Source: an uncultured Aquimarina sp.
GTDB lineage: Bacteria > Bacteroidota > Bacteroidia > Flavobacteriales > Flavobacteriaceae
Length of the DNA: 64,000 nucleotides
Direction of reading: 5' to 3'
Assembly: GCA_947498785.1 (NCBI GenBank)
Contig: CANMLS010000034.1
Coordinates: 1-64,000 of the forward strand
The translations under genes and the position numbers were made by a program. Within the stretch, counting starts at the first letter, position 1; every line of letters begins with the position of its first letter. Shown piece by piece: positions 7,411 to 15,194 of the stretch. The notes under the pieces are model-generated. The model was not told the DNA's origin, did not search any database, and saw only the letters and a list, made by a program, of their open reading frames with translations.

Positions 7411-7455
7411 CCTAATTCTATCACTAGCCTAATTCTATCACTAGCCTAATTCTAT
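7405..7455. repeat. three perfect 17-bp tandem repeats
   Basis: The unit CACTAGCCTAATTCTAT occurs at 7405-7421, 7422-7438 and 7439-7455 without mismatch. The first unit contains the stop codon of the upstream acetyltransferase. Perfect identity suggests recent slippage. Confidence 0.9.
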
Positions 7456-7462
7456 AAAGTTA

Positions 7463-7623
7463 ATATTTATTTTTTAATTTATCTCATATTGATGATGTTG
7501 TAGTGTTGAAATATTGATAATTCCGATAGGATTATTAACATTTCAATGCCTTTATATAACTTGCTCCGCATCCTATATGTAATCGGCTTCTAGAGTCGTC
7601 ACCAGCATCTGTATGATTATAAG
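7463..7623. repeat. IS110-type flank, second copy
   Basis: This segment shares TTATCTCATATTGATG, GCATCCTATATGTAAT and CAGCATCTGTATGATTAT stretches with 4695-4830. It lies in the same place relative to the transposase fossil. It has no coding potential. Confidence 0.55.
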
Positions 7624-7875
7624 CTATAACAAACCTGTCCACTTGCTATAAAATGTGATCCTAACTTGTAATAGTTGGTCACCCACGTTGTTTTGTGATA
7701 CAGGTTTTGCTACTTCTGTGTGAGCTTTGTTATTGGTTAATTGTTTAACTACTCCTATCGAGTAGGGTGTTTCTGTTTTTATTACTGCTAAAGTTCGACT
7801 CAATAATTTGCGAGCCACTTTAATGATTATGGTTTTTACGTTTTTGCCTACATGTTTACGATAATAAGTTTGCAT
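7624..7875 (-). pseudogene. IS110-type transposase C-terminal fossil, copy 2
   Basis: This 83-codon minus-strand remnant reads TYYRKHVGKNVKTIIIKVAR then KLLSRTLAVIKTETPYSIGVVKQL. It matches the fossil at 4972-5102 and resembles the C-terminal tail of IS110/IS116/IS902 transposases. Everything N-terminal of it (DEDD RuvC-like domain and catalytic Ser region) is gone. The about 110 bases beyond it contain the promoter of the MarR gene. It is not a functional gene. Confidence 0.5.
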
Positions 7876-7948
7876 TATTGGATCTGTTCGTATGGCTTGC
7901 CAAGAAAAAACATCTGAACACCAAAAAATTGAAAGAATAATAATTAAT

Positions 7949-7979
7949 GTTGCATATACAACTTAATTTTATACTTTTA
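7949..7979 (+). promoter_or_regulatory. marR promoter with operator 1
   Basis: TTG (7950-7952), a 19-nt spacer and TACTTTTA (7972-7979) make a good Bacteroidota promoter. The expected start site is at or within a few bases of the ATG at 7984, so the message would be leaderless. GTTGCATATACAAC (7949-7962) is an inverted repeat on the -33 box; the same site with one base change, a perfect palindrome, recurs at 8404-8417. Confidence 0.65.
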
Positions 7980-7983
7980 CAGA

Positions 7984-8385
7984 ATGAAATACGATTTGCA
8001 ACTTTGTATTGGTTCTCGATTAAGACGACTATCGAGAATAGCGGATGGACATTTTAGAAGTAAATTATCTGAATTTAACATTACCGAAAATCAAATGACT
8101 ATTTTGTTTGTTTTGAACAAAATGGGAAAAGTTGAACAAGGGAAAATCGGGCAGGAATTAGTGTTGGAACGCTCAACAATAAGTAGAAACATAAAACTAT
8201 TGGAAAAACAAAATTATATTAAACGGACTTCTGACTATCGACCAGAAATCGAACTTTCAAAAAAAGGTAATGAATTAGTACAAAACCTAATTCCACTTTG
8301 GGAAGAAACTATGGACGAACTAATTTTAAAATTGGGCAAAAGTGGATTAACACATTTGACTGAATTGGAAAACAGCTTAAATTAA
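7984..8385 (+). CDS. MarR family transcriptional regulator
   Basis: The 133-aa winged-helix protein has helices QLCIGSRLRRLSRIADGHFR, a recognition helix in VLERSTISRNIKLLEKQNYI and the wing DYRPEIELSKKG. It probably represses itself and the downstream AhpD-like and dehalogenase genes, since near-identical palindromes lie on its own promoter (7949-7962) and just before the next gene (8404-8417). Its inducer is likely the substrate of that pathway, possibly a halogenated or electrophilic compound. That last step is inference. Confidence 0.88.
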   Translation: MKYDLQLCIGSRLRRLSRIADGHFRSKLSEFNITENQMTILFVLNKMGKVEQGKIGQELVLERSTISRNIKLLEKQNYIKRTSDYRPEIELSKKGNELVQNLIPLWEETMDELILKLGKSGLTHLTELENSLN

Positions 8386-8403
8386 TATTTTTTTAAACAC
8401 AAT

Positions 8404-8417
8404 GTTGTATATACAAC
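8404..8417. promoter_or_regulatory. MarR operator 2
   Basis: GTTGTATATACAAC is a perfect 14-bp palindrome placed between the marR stop and the AhpD-like gene start. It differs by one base from operator 1. MarR proteins bind such pseudo-palindromes. A second operator here would separately control the enzyme genes. Confidence 0.65.
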
Positions 8418-8423
8418 TTATAA

Positions 8424-9503
8424 ATGATTATGCTTAAAACGATTGAAAATAAAATGATGGAGCAAAATGCTCACACAGTAAAATACATTAGAGCCGTTGG
8501 AATAAATGATGCCAAAGGAGCTATTAAGCAAATAAACGTCCAAATAAATAGAGATTTTGGTCTTGTAGGGCCATTGACCTTGTCATCAATAAGCGAAAGA
8601 ATACACGCTATGCGTTGGGCAAACATAAGAGAAGTATTTGTTGTAGAAACCAATGTCAAAAGAGTAATTAAAGAAACTATCGCTTCAGGAATTGCAAAAA
8701 CCAACGATTGCCCTTATTGCGAAGACGTACACGAAACCTCAATTTCAAGTGCTGGAGATGCGGAGACTTCAAAAGCAATAACCAATGGAACTTGGAAATC
8801 ATTAAAAAACGAAAAAACAAAAATGCTTATTGAATGGAGTTTAAATACAAGAAATCCAAATACCGAAATAATAAAAAATCCACCATTTACAAAAAACGAA
8901 GCAACAGAAATAATAGGAACTGCATTAGTATTTCATTCTACCAATCGACTTGCGAATATATTTTTAGACAATTCGCCTTTACCCAAATTTTTGACCAATT
9001 CAATCCTCAAAAAAACAGCTTTAAATATTGCTTCCAAGACATTGTTTAAAACAATGGTAATGAAAAAGGGAAAAGCGGGAGATTCGTTACAATTTATACA
9101 AAGTAACATCTATTCAGAAAAATATAAATGGTCAGAAAATGTTCCAACATACGCTAAAACCCTTGATGCAAGAGATTTGCTTTTAGACGAATTAGAAAAA
9201 GAGCTCATTCCAAAAAAAATCGCAAAAATTTTTAAAAGCAAAATCAAAAATTGGTATGGAAAAGAAATGCCATTGGGAAGAGCTTGGTTAAACGAAATTA
9301 TTGTCAATTTTTCCGAAAACGAAAAACCAATAGCTACACTAATATTTCTATCAGCTTTTGCACCATTTACCATCATAGAAAAGGACATTACCAATTTTTA
9401 CAAAATAAAAAATACAGAAAAAGAACTATTGGAAGTTTGTTATTGGTCTATCCAAATAATTACAAACCGAATAAGTGAATGGTTAACAGAACCATTCAAC
9501 TAA
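8424..9503 (+). CDS. AhpD-like carboxymuconolactone decarboxylase-fold protein
   Basis: The 359-aa, mostly helical protein carries C96-PY-C99 with H103 (NDCPYCEDVHETS), the CxxCxxxH redox motif of AhpD-type members of the carboxymuconolactone decarboxylase family. Such proteins act as peroxidase partners or thiol-disulfide reductants. At 359 aa it is about twice the usual length, with a second helical half. ATG at 8424 is used; ATG at 8430 is nearly as good. It lies 38 bp after marR and 19 bp before the dehalogenase, so one regulated unit is likely. Confidence 0.75.
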   Translation: MIMLKTIENKMMEQNAHTVKYIRAVGINDAKGAIKQINVQINRDFGLVGPLTLSSISERIHAMRWANIREVFVVETNVKRVIKETIASGIAKTNDCPYCEDVHETSISSAGDAETSKAITNGTWKSLKNEKTKMLIEWSLNTRNPNTEIIKNPPFTKNEATEIIGTALVFHSTNRLANIFLDNSPLPKFLTNSILKKTALNIASKTLFKTMVMKKGKAGDSLQFIQSNIYSEKYKWSENVPTYAKTLDARDLLLDELEKELIPKKIAKIFKSKIKNWYGKEMPLGRAWLNEIIVNFSENEKPIATLIFLSAFAPFTIIEKDITNFYKIKNTEKELLEVCYWSIQIITNRISEWLTEPFN

Positions 9504-9522
9504 TAAAAAAAGATTTAAAAAT

Positions 9523-10422
9523 ATGATTTCTGCAGATTTTCCATATCAATCAAAATTCATAAATATATTGGATTCCAAGCTTCATTACATTGACGAAAAC
9601 AACCACGAAGATGCTAACCAAACAACATTTGTCTGTGTACACGGCAATCCGAGTTCAAGTTATCTATGGCGAAACATCATTCCCGTTTTATTGCCAAAAG
9701 GTCGTGTAATTGCAATGGATTTAATAGGTTTTGGAAAATCGGATAAACCAAACATCGACTATAAAGTTCTGACTCATTCCGAATATTTTGACACATTTAT
9801 TATGGAATTAAATTTAAGCAACATCGTTTTTGTGTTACACGATTGGGGAACAGCTTTGGGTTTGTCGTATGCAAGAAGAAACAGCGAAAAAATACAAGGA
9901 GTAGTTTTTATGGAAGGTATTGTAAGACCAAAGAAATGGAATTTTGGAAATCCATTTGTACGATTGATTTTTCGTTTGTTCCGTACACCGATTATTGGCA
10001 AGCTAATGATTATCAATGGTAATTTCTTTGTTGAAAGCATCCTTTTATCAATAGGCGAAAAAAGAAAATTAGGCAAAATAGAAAAAACATTCTATCGTAA
10101 ACCTTTCTTAAAAAAGAAAAATCGAAAACCCATCTATGTATTTCCTAATGAAATTCCCATAAATGGTAAACCAAAAGACGTTTATGAAATTGTCAATAAA
10201 AATCACGAGTGGCTTAAAATTTCAAATGTTCCTAAACTTTTATTGTGGATTAAATCAGGTGTTCTCATAAAACCCAGCCACGTACAGGAAATGAAAAATG
10301 ACTACAAAAATATTAAGGTAGAATATGTTGGAAAAAGTTCTCATTATTTACAAGAAGATTTCCCAAATGAAATTGGTCAATCTATAGTCAATTGGAATCA
10401 AAGTAATAAATTAAAACAATAA
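9523..10422 (+). CDS. haloalkane dehalogenase-like alpha/beta hydrolase
   Basis: The 299-aa protein has every residue of the class II haloalkane dehalogenase pentad: HGNP with N42 (halide-binding Asn), nucleophile D107 and halide-stabilising W108 in VLHDWGTALG, acid E131 in VFMEGI, and base H274 in KSSHYLQED. The expected reaction is hydrolysis of a carbon-halogen bond, giving an alcohol and halide. The cap domain region (about 140-230) is unusually rich in Lys/Arg. It is third in a marR-led operon and is followed by a broken NmrA-type gene. The substrate range is unknown. Confidence 0.82.
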   Translation: MISADFPYQSKFINILDSKLHYIDENNHEDANQTTFVCVHGNPSSSYLWRNIIPVLLPKGRVIAMDLIGFGKSDKPNIDYKVLTHSEYFDTFIMELNLSNIVFVLHDWGTALGLSYARRNSEKIQGVVFMEGIVRPKKWNFGNPFVRLIFRLFRTPIIGKLMIINGNFFVESILLSIGEKRKLGKIEKTFYRKPFLKKKNRKPIYVFPNEIPINGKPKDVYEIVNKNHEWLKISNVPKLLLWIKSGVLIKPSHVQEMKNDYKNIKVEYVGKSSHYLQEDFPNEIGQSIVNWNQSNKLKQ

Positions 10423-10424
10423 AT

Positions 10425-10688
10425 ATGAACAATAAGAAAATATTAATACCAGCAGCGAATAGAAACACAGGGGTTCCCGCATCAAAATAATTATTAAAAT
10501 TAGGTTTTGAAGTTCGTGCCTTTGTTAGAAACCCACGAACCAAAAAGGCAAAAGAATTGGGTGCAGAAATATTCGTTGGCGATATTCAAGACATACGAGA
10601 CGTTAGAAAATAGCTTGAGGGTATCGAAAGTGCCTATTTTGTACCAACATATCCGAATGTGCTTTTGGACATATATAATAGGACATAG
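10425..10688 (+). pseudogene. NmrA-type NAD(P)-binding protein, degraded
   Basis: In one frame the sequence reads KKILIPAANRNTGVPASK, an in-frame TAA, LLKLGFEVRAFVRNPRTKKA, VGDIQDIRDV, an in-frame TAG, then LEGIESAYFVPTYPN. This is the N-terminal Rossmann half of an NmrA-like NAD(P)-binding protein (GxTGxxG region degenerate). It begins two bases after the dehalogenase stop, so it was the fourth gene of that operon. The remainder has been lost at the IS481 remnant beginning near 10681-10703. Confidence 0.78.
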
Positions 10689-10930
10689 TCTACAAAGTTA
10701 AAGGGACATAGTTTACACTTTTTCAAGTTATAATTTGAGACAAAAATCAAATTATCATGCCTTGGAAAAACACAACAAAATTTAATGCGCTAAAAATCAT
10801 ATAATTATTATTTAAAGAATTTATATAACAAGAAATGCCATCATTGGTTTGGATTCATAATATTCTAAGCAAAAATGGGTTAATTAATCCAGGATTCATA
10901 TTTGCCTTTGATGGATTTGACTGTTAAGTT
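10681..10930 (+). mobile_element. IS481-type remnant
   Basis: Two similar ends, GGACATAGTCTACA (10681) and GGGACATAGTTTACAC (10703), look like IS481-family termini. They are followed by an ATG at 10757 reading MPWKNTTKFNALKII and a stop. Further on, MPSLVWIHNILSKNGLINP matches the helix-turn-helix region of IS481 transposases. The DDE domain is missing and there is an internal deletion. The element apparently entered and truncated the NmrA-type gene. Confidence 0.6.
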
Positions 10931-11081
10931 TTTTCAGTCTGTGATAAAAATAAGTCGTTCCATGCTTTCTACCATAAAAAATGAAACTTTTCTTTAAATC
11001 AAAAAACAACTTCTATATATTTGAACACATAAAAGTAAGTTAATACAAAGACTCTAGTTAAGGTACCCCAATAATAAAAAA
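10931..11081. other. short gene-free stretch
   Basis: This AT-rich spacer lies between the IS481 fossil and the GIY-YIG gene. No convincing ORF or strong hairpin is visible. Confidence 0.4.
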
Positions 11082-11417
11082 ATGAAAACCAAAAAAGAAC
11101 TAAAAAAAGAATACAAGGAAATGAAATTTCCAATGGGAGTTTTTCAAATAAAAAATATTTGCAATGATAAAATTCTAATTGATCATAGCATAGACATGGA
11201 GTCAAAGTGGAATAGGCATATTATGGAACTTAAATTCGGAAATCATAGAAATAAGGATTTTCAAAATGACTGGAACAAATATGGAGAGGAAAATTTTGTC
11301 TTTGAAGTTTTATCTGAACTCAAGGAAAGTAATAAAAAAAATATAAATCATGACAAAGAATTAAAAACTCTTCAAAATTTAATAATTGACGAATTCAATA
11401 TTGAAAACTCTTATTGA
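11082..11417 (+). CDS. GIY-YIG-like nuclease family protein, degenerate
   Basis: The 111-aa protein resembles the small Bacteroidota GIY-YIG proteins that begin with a Lys-rich helix then MGVFQI. Here the first motif is GVF (19-21), the YIG motif has become LID (32-34), and WNRH with R45 and an FEVL Glu (E75) remain. Canonical members use the two motif tyrosines, Arg and Glu for DNA cleavage. Loss of the tyrosines and the glycine suggests weak or no catalysis. It stands alone between an IS fossil and a hydrolase gene. Confidence 0.65.
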   Translation: MKTKKELKKEYKEMKFPMGVFQIKNICNDKILIDHSIDMESKWNRHIMELKFGNHRNKDFQNDWNKYGEENFVFEVLSELKESNKKNINHDKELKTLQNLIIDEFNIENSY

Positions 11418-11710
11418 AGAACCTATCTTAACCTTTTTTCATTTGACCTAAAAATTGAGTTTTTTGTATAAATGACAGCTTTCTTGAGATTCATAACAAC
11501 ATACAAAGCGGTAATAAAAACTAGATATAAGTGAGAAAAAATTCTGCAGGAAATTATAAAAAGTTAAGATGAGTTAAGTTAAAACAACAAAACAGAAAAA
11601 TCTAACTCTGTATCCGTTCTCTTAAAAAGCTCGAGTATTTTCTTCTGATTACGGCTTACCTGCATAAACTATCTACCTTAACAAATACTAAAAACAAGGA
11701 TTTATAATAA

Positions 11711-12481
11711 ATGAAATTCAATCATAAATCAGAAACATTCGTAGAAATTGATTCTGCCAAAATCTATTTTGAAGAAATTGGTAATCCGCAGAAACAACCT
11801 TTAATTTTTTTACATGGAGGATTTGGGAATATAGAAGATTTTAATGGAATAATTCCATTACTCCAAAGCGAATATCGTATAATCGGAATTGATAGCAGAG
11901 GTCAAGGTAAATCTACTTTAGGTACACTTAAACTTACTTATGCTCGCATTGAAAAAGATATTAAAATAATTATCGAAAAGTTAAATTTGATAAACCCAAT
12001 AGTTTTGGGATTTAGTGATGGAGGAATTGCGGCTTTACGATTGGCTTGTTTTAATACTCTAAAAATTGACAAACTAATTATCATTGGTTCCAGCTGGCAT
12101 ACCAAATCACTTGAAAATTCAAAAATTTTCTTAGAATCTATAACATCAGAAAAATGGAAAGAAAAATTTCCTGAAACATTTAACAAATATAAAAGCATAA
12201 ATCCTAAACCAAATTTTGATAATTTAACTAAGGCTATTGTAAAAATGTGGATTGATGAAAAAGAAACAGGTCATCCCGATGAAAATGTTCAAAACATAAA
12301 CTGTCCAACATTAATAATTAGAGGGGATAATGATCATCTTATTAATAAACAATCAGCTTTTGAACTATCTGAATTAATCAAAAAAGCAAATTTGGCAAAT
12401 ATTCCTTTTTGTGGACACGAAGTGTATGCTGAACAAAAAAATATTTTAGGAAATATTATAAACCAATTCATGGAAAAGTAA
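11711..12481 (+). CDS. alpha/beta hydrolase
   Basis: The 256-aa alpha/beta-hydrolase fold protein has an oxyanion segment LIFLHGGFGN (31-40), nucleophile elbow GFSDGG with S102, acid in RGDNDHL (about 205-211) and His in FCGHEVYAE (about 237). The sequence is of the epoxide hydrolase/haloperoxidase-like group, but the nucleophile is Ser, so an esterase or related hydrolase is likely. It appears monocistronic, with about 290 bp of gene-free AT-rich DNA before it. The substrate is unknown. Confidence 0.83.
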   Translation: MKFNHKSETFVEIDSAKIYFEEIGNPQKQPLIFLHGGFGNIEDFNGIIPLLQSEYRIIGIDSRGQGKSTLGTLKLTYARIEKDIKIIIEKLNLINPIVLGFSDGGIAALRLACFNTLKIDKLIIIGSSWHTKSLENSKIFLESITSEKWKEKFPETFNKYKSINPKPNFDNLTKAIVKMWIDEKETGHPDENVQNINCPTLIIRGDNDHLINKQSAFELSELIKKANLANIPFCGHEVYAEQKNILGNIINQFMEK

Positions 12482-12573
12482 AAAACATAGAGCCTGTTTA
12501 TCTGCTATATTTCATAGAAAAATAAATTTTCACATTTAAAACCAAGGAGTATCTAAAATATATATTCATATTT

Positions 12574-12606
12574 AGTTCATTTATTACTGAACTTAATATA
12601 CTTTTG
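12574..12606 (+). promoter_or_regulatory. promoter and operator of GbsR-type regulator
   Basis: TACTTTTG (12599-12606) is a perfect Bacteroidota -7 box, 13 bases before the ATG at 12620. The inverted repeat AGTTCA-N8-TGAACT (12574-12593) occupies the spacer/-33 region. No clear TTG -33 is present, which would suit a weak or regulated promoter. Confidence 0.5.
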
Positions 12607-12619
12607 TAAAAAAACAACT

Positions 12620-13075
12620 ATGACTCCAACTGAAAAATATATCGAAGACGTTGGTCTACTTTATGAAAAATATGGTTTGACTAAAATGGCAGGACGTATT
12701 TTGGGTTATTTAATGACTGCAAAATCAGACAACACCTCTTTTGAAGATCTTAGAAATGCATTAAAGGCTAGTAAAGGATCCATAAGTAGTAATGTTAATC
12801 TTCTATTGAAACAAGCTCTCATAGAAAAACACATGATTACAGGTGATCGAAAATCTTATTACAAATTGGCTTTCAAAAGTTTGGAAAACATCATGGAAAT
12901 CAAGTTAAAATCTATTATTGAATTTAAAGCTATTTATCAACGAGCGATGGAACTTTGTATAAATGAAAATAACTCTAAGAATAAGCATCTCTTGGAAATT
13001 ATCAAATACTATGATTTTCTTGAAAAAGAAATGCCTCTCTTAAAGTTGAAGTGGTATAATGAAAAACACTCCTAA
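12620..13075 (+). CDS. GbsR/MarR-type winged-helix regulator
   Basis: The 151-aa protein fits the GbsR-like branch of MarR: EKYIEDVGLLYEKYGLTKMA, GRILGYLMTAKSDNTSFEDL, then the recognition helix ASKGSISSNVNLLLKQALIE and the wing around GDRKSYYKL. It is eleven bases upstream of the membrane-anchored hydrolase gene, so it probably controls that gene and itself through the inverted repeat at 12574-12593. Confidence 0.82.
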   Translation: MTPTEKYIEDVGLLYEKYGLTKMAGRILGYLMTAKSDNTSFEDLRNALKASKGSISSNVNLLLKQALIEKHMITGDRKSYYKLAFKSLENIMEIKLKSIIEFKAIYQRAMELCINENNSKNKHLLEIIKYYDFLEKEMPLLKLKWYNEKHS

Positions 13076-13086
13076 TTATTGGTAGC

Positions 13087-14484
13087 ATGAAAATAATTGA
13101 TTTACAAATTTTTGAAATATTTAGCATAGTTAGTATTTGCATATTCTTGTTTATTTTTTGCTTTGGAAAACCAACTCCTTTTTTGTTTCCAGCAATAATC
13201 TTCTTTACATTAATTCTCCATTTTTTTCTTGAAACTATTAGATGGCAAATCATCCCAGCAGTATTGGTATTTATAGTACTATCTATATTCTTGGCAATAA
13301 ACCTCAAAAGTGGTTTATCATTGCGAATTACAGGAACCGTTTTAGGAAGTTGTTTGATAGGATTGAGTTTAATACTAATTGTTGGACTTCCCTTAAAAAC
13401 TTTACCTAATCCTAGCGGAAAATACTCAGTAGGTACTATATTCTTAAAAAAAATTAAGATCGAAAACTCCGCTAGAGATCAATATATTCAAGTATGGTAC
13501 CCTGTCAATAAAGACATTGATATCAGCCAATTTAAAACTAGAACGCTTTGGCAACAAATCTATGAAGCTGGAAGTGAACACAATGGTTCATTACGGTTTT
13601 TTACAAAATTTTTATCAGGCATTGAAACTCATTCACACGAAGATGCTCCATTAGCCTTATCTCAAGAAAAATTTCCTATTATATCCTATCAGCATGGTAT
13701 GGTTTCCTTCACTTCTGAAAACACTCTATTAATGGAAACATTAGCCAGTAATGGTTATATTATAATAGCGAATAGCTACAAAAATCATTTTGAAGAATCG
13801 AAAAAAAACTCTACCAGTTTTAATAAGTCTATGAGTGAAAAAGAGTTATTAGAGAAACTAAAGAAGGCAAAAAACAGAAAAGAGGTTTCTGATATTATGT
13901 CTGATTATGCTTTGTCTAGTGAAAAAACAAATTTTTTGGTAAAAAACAGAGTTAATGACGCCAGTTATATCCTGGATAATGTTGTTTCTATTTTAAATAA
14001 TAAATTTGATTTATCAACCATAAAGAATCAAATAGTTCTTGATAAAATTGGAATAATTGGGTATTCATTAGGAGGAGCAATTGCAATCGAAATGAGTAAT
14101 AGTTATAAAAATTGTTCTGTCGGGATAAATTTGGATGGAATACATTATGGGCAAAGACAAAATAGAAATTTAAACATTCCTTTTCTTTCATTTAGTAAAG
14201 AAATTACAGCAGGTGCAAATGATAAGCTATTAAAAAACTCTAACAATCATTTCTTAGATATCACCATTAAAAAAACCGAACATGCAAACTTTCATGAAAT
14301 GTCCTTTTTCTTTCCAATCTTTAAATGGTTAGGAATGTCTGGAAAAGCAAACGCAAAAAAAGTAATCAATTATAGAAATAATACAATTCTTAGTTTTTTG
14401 AACAGGCATCTAAAAGATATTCATTATAAATTTGACCAAAAAGTAAAAGATCTTGAAATTATGGTCATTGAAAACAAAAAATGA
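13087..14484 (+). CDS. membrane-anchored acetylhydrolase-like alpha/beta hydrolase
   Basis: The 465-aa protein has three to four N-terminal membrane helices (about 8-28, 32-50, 56-72, 82-101) followed by an alpha/beta-hydrolase domain resembling platelet-activating-factor acetylhydrolase: VWYPV, YQHGMVS oxyanion segment (201-207), nucleophile elbow GYSLGGA with S327, D350 in NLDG, and H399/H403 in TEHANFHE. It probably cleaves a lipid or polyester ester at the membrane. It follows the GbsR-type gene closely. The exact substrate is not readable. Confidence 0.75.
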   Translation: MKIIDLQIFEIFSIVSICIFLFIFCFGKPTPFLFPAIIFFTLILHFFLETIRWQIIPAVLVFIVLSIFLAINLKSGLSLRITGTVLGSCLIGLSLILIVGLPLKTLPNPSGKYSVGTIFLKKIKIENSARDQYIQVWYPVNKDIDISQFKTRTLWQQIYEAGSEHNGSLRFFTKFLSGIETHSHEDAPLALSQEKFPIISYQHGMVSFTSENTLLMETLASNGYIIIANSYKNHFEESKKNSTSFNKSMSEKELLEKLKKAKNRKEVSDIMSDYALSSEKTNFLVKNRVNDASYILDNVVSILNNKFDLSTIKNQIVLDKIGIIGYSLGGAIAIEMSNSYKNCSVGINLDGIHYGQRQNRNLNIPFLSFSKEITAGANDKLLKNSNNHFLDITIKKTEHANFHEMSFFFPIFKWLGMSGKANAKKVINYRNNTILSFLNRHLKDIHYKFDQKVKDLEIMVIENKK

Positions 14485-14573
14485 ATCCACAGAAGTATAA
14501 AACGTAAAAGTAAGGTGAGTTCTTCCTAACTATTGTGATCAATAAAAATTAAAATCAAATAAAACAAATTAAA

Positions 14574-14873
14574 ATGCAAGCCAAAATTACTTACGATTTT
14601 TCGGCCAAATTATGGAAGGATAATTTACCTGGAGGATGGTTTTTTGTATCACTTCCTATAGATATTTCAAAAGAGATTAGAGAAACCTTAAAGTGGCAAG
14701 AAGAAGGTTGGGGACGAATGAAAGCATCGGCTAGAATTGAAAAAATTATTTGGAATACAGCTATCTGGTATGATACAAAAGTAAATACTTATCTACTGCC
14801 AATAAAGGCTGACATCAGAAATAAAGCTGGCCTTAAATTGGATGAAGAAATCAATATAAGTATTTCGATTTAA
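14574..14873 (+). CDS. DUF1905 domain-containing protein
   Basis: The 99-aa protein matches the compact DUF1905 beta-barrel: FSAKLWKDNLPGGWFFVSLP, GWGRMKASARI, YLLPIKADIRNKAGL. The biochemical role of the family is not established; it is often fused to or near YdeI-type (OmpD-associated) domains. It ends eleven bases before a truncated regulator gene on the same strand. Confidence 0.82.
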   Translation: MQAKITYDFSAKLWKDNLPGGWFFVSLPIDISKEIRETLKWQEEGWGRMKASARIEKIIWNTAIWYDTKVNTYLLPIKADIRNKAGLKLDEEINISISI

Positions 14874-14884
14874 CAAAGAAAACT

Positions 14885-15127
14885 ATGAATCGACTTACAA
14901 GAATAACGACTATTTTAATTCAACTACAATCAAAGAGAATAGTAACTGCTAAAAAAATTTTCGAGCGATTTGAGATTAGCCAACGGGCTGTATATAGAAG
15001 ATATAGAGACCTTAAAACATTACAAAATGCAGGTTTTCTGATTGGTTCAGGAAATGGAATTGGTTATTTTATAGTAGATGGATATTCTTTACCACAATAT
15101 ATATTAATTGATGTCAACTTATTTTAG
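14885..15127 (+). pseudogene. truncated YafY-type (HTH + WYL) regulator
   Basis: The 80 codons encode only the N-terminal HTH_11 domain of a YafY-type regulator: NRLTRITTILIQLQSKRIVT, FEISQRAVYRRYRDLKTLQN, IGYFIVDGYSLPQ. Intact members are about 230-320 aa with a WYL ligand domain, absent here. The frame ends right before the terminator at 15150. It may still make a bare DNA-binding domain, but a decayed gene is more likely. Confidence 0.65.
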
Positions 15128-15149
15128 GACGAGACAATAAAAAAACAGA

Positions 15150-15174
15150 AAAGCCTCACATAAAGAGAGGCTTT
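15150..15174. terminator. bidirectional terminator
   Basis: The stem AAAGCCTC (15150-15157)/GAGGCTTT (15167-15174) is flanked by A-run and T-run. It lies between two convergent genes (truncated regulator, + strand; endonuclease, - strand) and can serve both. Confidence 0.8.
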
Positions 15175-15194
15175 TTACATATGGTAGAAAAATA

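Noticed and set aside
7405-7455. CRISPR-like repeats
   Set aside because: Three 17-bp units with no spacers are a simple tandem repeat; no cas genes are present.
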